Part shown: in pieces, positions 42,130 to 43,836 of the stretch
How the letters are laid out: each line of letters opens with the position of its first letter
How positions within the stretch are numbered: the first letter of the stretch is position 1
Assembly (NCBI GenBank): GCA_902617975.1
Contig: CACMYV010000006.1
Location: 1 to 43,836 of the forward strand
Source of the DNA: an uncultured Pelagibacteraceae bacterium
GTDB taxonomy: Bacteria > Pseudomonadota > Alphaproteobacteria > Pelagibacterales > Pelagibacteraceae
DNA: 43,836 nt
Direction: 5' to 3'
Position numbers and translations under genes: made by a program
The notes under the pieces: model-generated
Seen by the model: the letters and a program-made list of their open reading frames with translations, nothing else
Database searches by the model: none
Told to the model about the DNA's origin: nothing

Positions 42130-42911
42130 CCGCCTAGAAATAGACGTCCAACATCATCATTTTTAAGTAAATCATCACCTCTTCCTGCTATAGCAGTTTG
42201 GCCGGATACTAATACATATCCAATATCAGAAAACTCTAAACCTTTTTTGGCGTTTTGCTCAACTAGAATAATTGTTTTTTTTTCATTTTTTTGTAAATCT
42301 CCCAAAATTTCAAATACCATATCAATATATCTCGGCTCTAATCCAATAGAAGGTTCATCAACTAAAAGAACTGAAGGCTTCATTACTAAAGCTCTAGATA
42401 TTTCTAATAATCTTCTTTCACCACCTGACAAAACTTTTGCTGGTTGATTTCTTCTGTTCCTTAATCTTTCATATTTATCTAAAATCTTTTCTGCCTCTTG
42501 ATATGATTCTTCCGTTTTATCTTTGATAAAACCACCCATTAACAAATTTTCTTCAACAGTCATATCTGGAAAAACTGAATTATCTTGCAGAATATAAGCT
42601 ATACCAACTGACTTTAATTTTTCAGCTGGAGTTAAATTTGTTATTTCTTTTCCATCAATTTCAATTTTACCAGAAAAAATATTTGTAAATCCATATATAG
42701 AATGAAGTATTGTTGATTTACCTGCTCCATTAGGACCAATTAAACATAATGATTGTGCTTTGCTTACAAATAAATCAAAATTATGTAAAATCTCCATTTT
42801 ACCATATCCAGCATTCAAATTTTTTATTGTTAAATGAATATCTTCTGAAGATAAATTTTTTAAATCTTCTGCACCAGGTGCTTTTCCTAAAACTTCATAT
42901 TGATTAGACAT
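42126..42911 (-). CDS. LIV-type ABC transporter ATPase (LivF-like, second system)
   Basis: This 261-residue ATPase has an N-terminal extension of about 25 residues, Walker A GPNGAGKST, signature LSGGERRLLEISRAL, Walker B VLLVDEPSIGLEP and the LivF switch VEQNAKKGL. It is the second LivF-like protein of the window and overlaps its LivG-like partner by one base. Which substrate distinguishes the two systems cannot be told from the ATPases. Confidence 0.9.
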   Translation of the reverse strand: MSNQYEVLGKAPGAEDLKNLSSEDIHLTIKNLNAGYGKMEILHNFDLFVSKAQSLCLIGPNGAGKSTILHSIYGFTNIFSGKIEIDGKEITNLTPAEKLKSVGIAYILQDNSVFPDMTVEENLLMGGFIKDKTEESYQEAEKILDKYERLRNRRNQPAKVLSGGERRLLEISRALVMKPSVLLVDEPSIGLEPRYIDMVFEILGDLQKNEKKTIILVEQNAKKGLEFSDIGYVLVSGQTAIAGRGDDLLKNDDVGRLFLGG

Positions 42912-43651
42912 TATTGAGCCCCCAAATATGCATCTACTACTCTTTTGTCATTTTTAATCTCTTCTGGAGTGCCATTTGCAAGCATTTTGCCATGAGCAAG
43001 ACAAAATATGTCTTCAGCTAATTGCATAATTACTCTCATATTATGCTCAATAACAAGTAATGTTATTCCAAAATTCTGATTAACTTTGATTAGTCTATCA
43101 ATAATTCCATTAATTAAAGTAGGATTAATACCTGCTGTTGGCTCATCTAATAGTAGCATTTCTGGTTCATTCATTAATGCCATTGCAAGTTCTAATAACT
43201 TTTGCTGACCAAAAGATAAGTCTCCTGCTCTAAGTTTTCTTTTTTGATACAAGCCAACAAAATTAAGTAAATTTTCTGCCTTTTCCGTAAGTTCTTTAGG
43301 AATTTTTGAGAAAATTTTAAACAAACTCTCATCACTACCTTTGTGACTGATAAGCATATTGTCTACACAATTTAATTTTCCATATATCCTTGTTTGCTGA
43401 AATGTTCTTAATAAACCAAGTTTAGCTATTACAGGGACAGGTAACTCTGATACTTCTTTTCCATTAAACTTAATTGAACCATTATCTATTGGATAGGTAC
43501 CAACTATTGAATTAAATAAAGTAGTTTTTCCTGATCCATTAGGTCCTATAAGTCCTACTATCTTTCCTTTTTCAACTGACATCGAAATATCAACATTAGC
43601 TTTAACACCACCAAATGATTTACTTACGTTGTTTACTTCTAAAATACTCAT
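42911..43651 (-). CDS. LIV-type ABC transporter ATPase (LivG-like, second system)
   Basis: This 246-residue ATPase has Walker A GPNGSGKTT, the LivG-type signature LSFGQQKLLELAMAL, Walker B MLLLDEPTAGINP and VIEHNMRVIMQLA. It overlaps the LivM-like gene upstream (ATGA at 43648-43651), so this second transporter continues beyond the window. Confidence 0.9.
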   Translation of the reverse strand: MSILEVNNVSKSFGGVKANVDISMSVEKGKIVGLIGPNGSGKTTLFNSIVGTYPIDNGSIKFNGKEVSELPVPVIAKLGLLRTFQQTRIYGKLNCVDNMLISHKGSDESLFKIFSKIPKELTEKAENLLNFVGLYQKRKLRAGDLSFGQQKLLELAMALMNEPEMLLLDEPTAGINPTLINGIIDRLIKVNQNFGITLLVIEHNMRVIMQLAEDIFCLAHGKMLANGTPEEIKNDKRVVDAYLGAQ

Positions 43652-43836
43652 TTTAATTCTACCTGTGCTTTTCGATCTGCTTCATCAACAACTTCACCAA
43701 ATCTTTCTGGATATTTTTCTCTTAACCATCCCATTAATCCCTCTGGGAAATAAATTACTATAACTACAATTAAAACTCCTAATGCAACATACTGCCAACC
43801 AAGGAAGAATGTCCAAAAACCTTCTTTAAAAAAATG
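43648..43836 (-). CDS. LIV-type ABC permease, C-terminal end only (LivM-like, second system)
   Basis: On the minus strand the frame is open from the window edge to a TGA at 43650-43648, giving the last 62 residues. One membrane helix (GVLIVVIVIYFPEGLMG) is followed by a charged tail, which is the usual LivM end. It overlaps the LivG-like start by 4 bases. The rest of the gene, and probably a LivH and a binding protein, lie to the right of the window. Confidence 0.75.
   Translation of the reverse strand, partial: HFFKEGFWTFFLGWQYVALGVLIVVIVIYFPEGLMGWLREKYPERFGEVVDEADRKAQVELK

Overview
The window is strongly A+T-rich, very densely coded DNA. The longest gap between genes is about 115 bp, neighbouring stops and starts often overlap (TAATG, ATGA), and several convergent genes touch or overlap. 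The gene content is a DmdA-family protein, a ProVWX osmolyte importer, polyamine-type and branched-chain-type ABC importers, and enzymes that break down quaternary amines. Together these point to a streamlined marine alphaproteobacterium, most likely SAR11 (Pelagibacterales) or a close relative. This placement is inferred from composition, architecture and family content; no rRNA or other marker gene is present. I see no tRNA, rRNA, CRISPR, insertion sequence, prophage or recognisable transcription factor. No stretch over 300 bases lacks a gene.

Layout. (1) 1-4086, plus strand: the 3' part of a thiamine-diphosphate enzyme, a transthyretin/5-hydroxyisourate-hydrolase-like protein, a DmdA-family tetrahydrofolate-dependent demethylase and a thiolase. 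(2) 4087-10544, minus strand: an Asp/Glu-racemase-family (EutA-like) protein, an ectoine-hydrolase/creatinase-like M24 protein and a complete polyamine-type ABC importer (ATPase, binding protein, two permeases). (3) 10661-15029, plus strand, with a good promoter: aldehyde dehydrogenase, VOC protein, homocysteine S-methyltransferase family protein, MsrA and a serine hydrolase. (4) 15031-19532, minus strand: Fe-type alcohol dehydrogenase, amidase, EamA transporter and a second homocysteine methyltransferase family protein. (5) 19571-24832: an EamA transporter, then divergent proV and proW-proX, where proW is a tandem fusion of two permease domains.

(6) 24886-32582: a carnitine/betaine block. 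It holds a gamma-butyrobetaine hydroxylase-like dioxygenase, an SDR, carnitine dehydrogenase, a BKACE (DUF849) enzyme, a CitE-like lyase, a hotdog thioesterase and a GMC (choline-dehydrogenase-like) oxidoreductase, with two GFA-family zinc proteins. (7) 32641-34891, plus strand: an EamA transporter and a branched-chain-type binding protein, ending at a strong terminator. (8) 34927-43836, minus strand: one uninterrupted run of LIV-type ATPases and permeases (one full set, plus a second set running off the window), AzlC/AzlD, an exported pentapeptide-repeat protein, the glutarate hydroxylase CsiD, a ProC-like reductase and a 22-residue hydrophobic small ORF.

Working together (inference): ProXWV would import betaines. 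The dioxygenase, LcdH, BKACE and thioesterase reproduce the known route gamma-butyrobetaine to carnitine to dehydrocarnitine to betainyl-CoA to glycine betaine. The GMC enzyme could feed in choline, and the two methyltransferase-family proteins and the DmdA-family protein could pass methyl groups to homocysteine or tetrahydrofolate. The window therefore reads as an osmolyte and methylated-amine scavenging region. The least explained parts are the racemase/M24/polyamine-ABC block, the HIU-hydrolase-like gene next to the DmdA-family gene, the alcohol dehydrogenase-amidase-methyltransferase operon, and CsiD plus ProC inside a LIV transporter operon.
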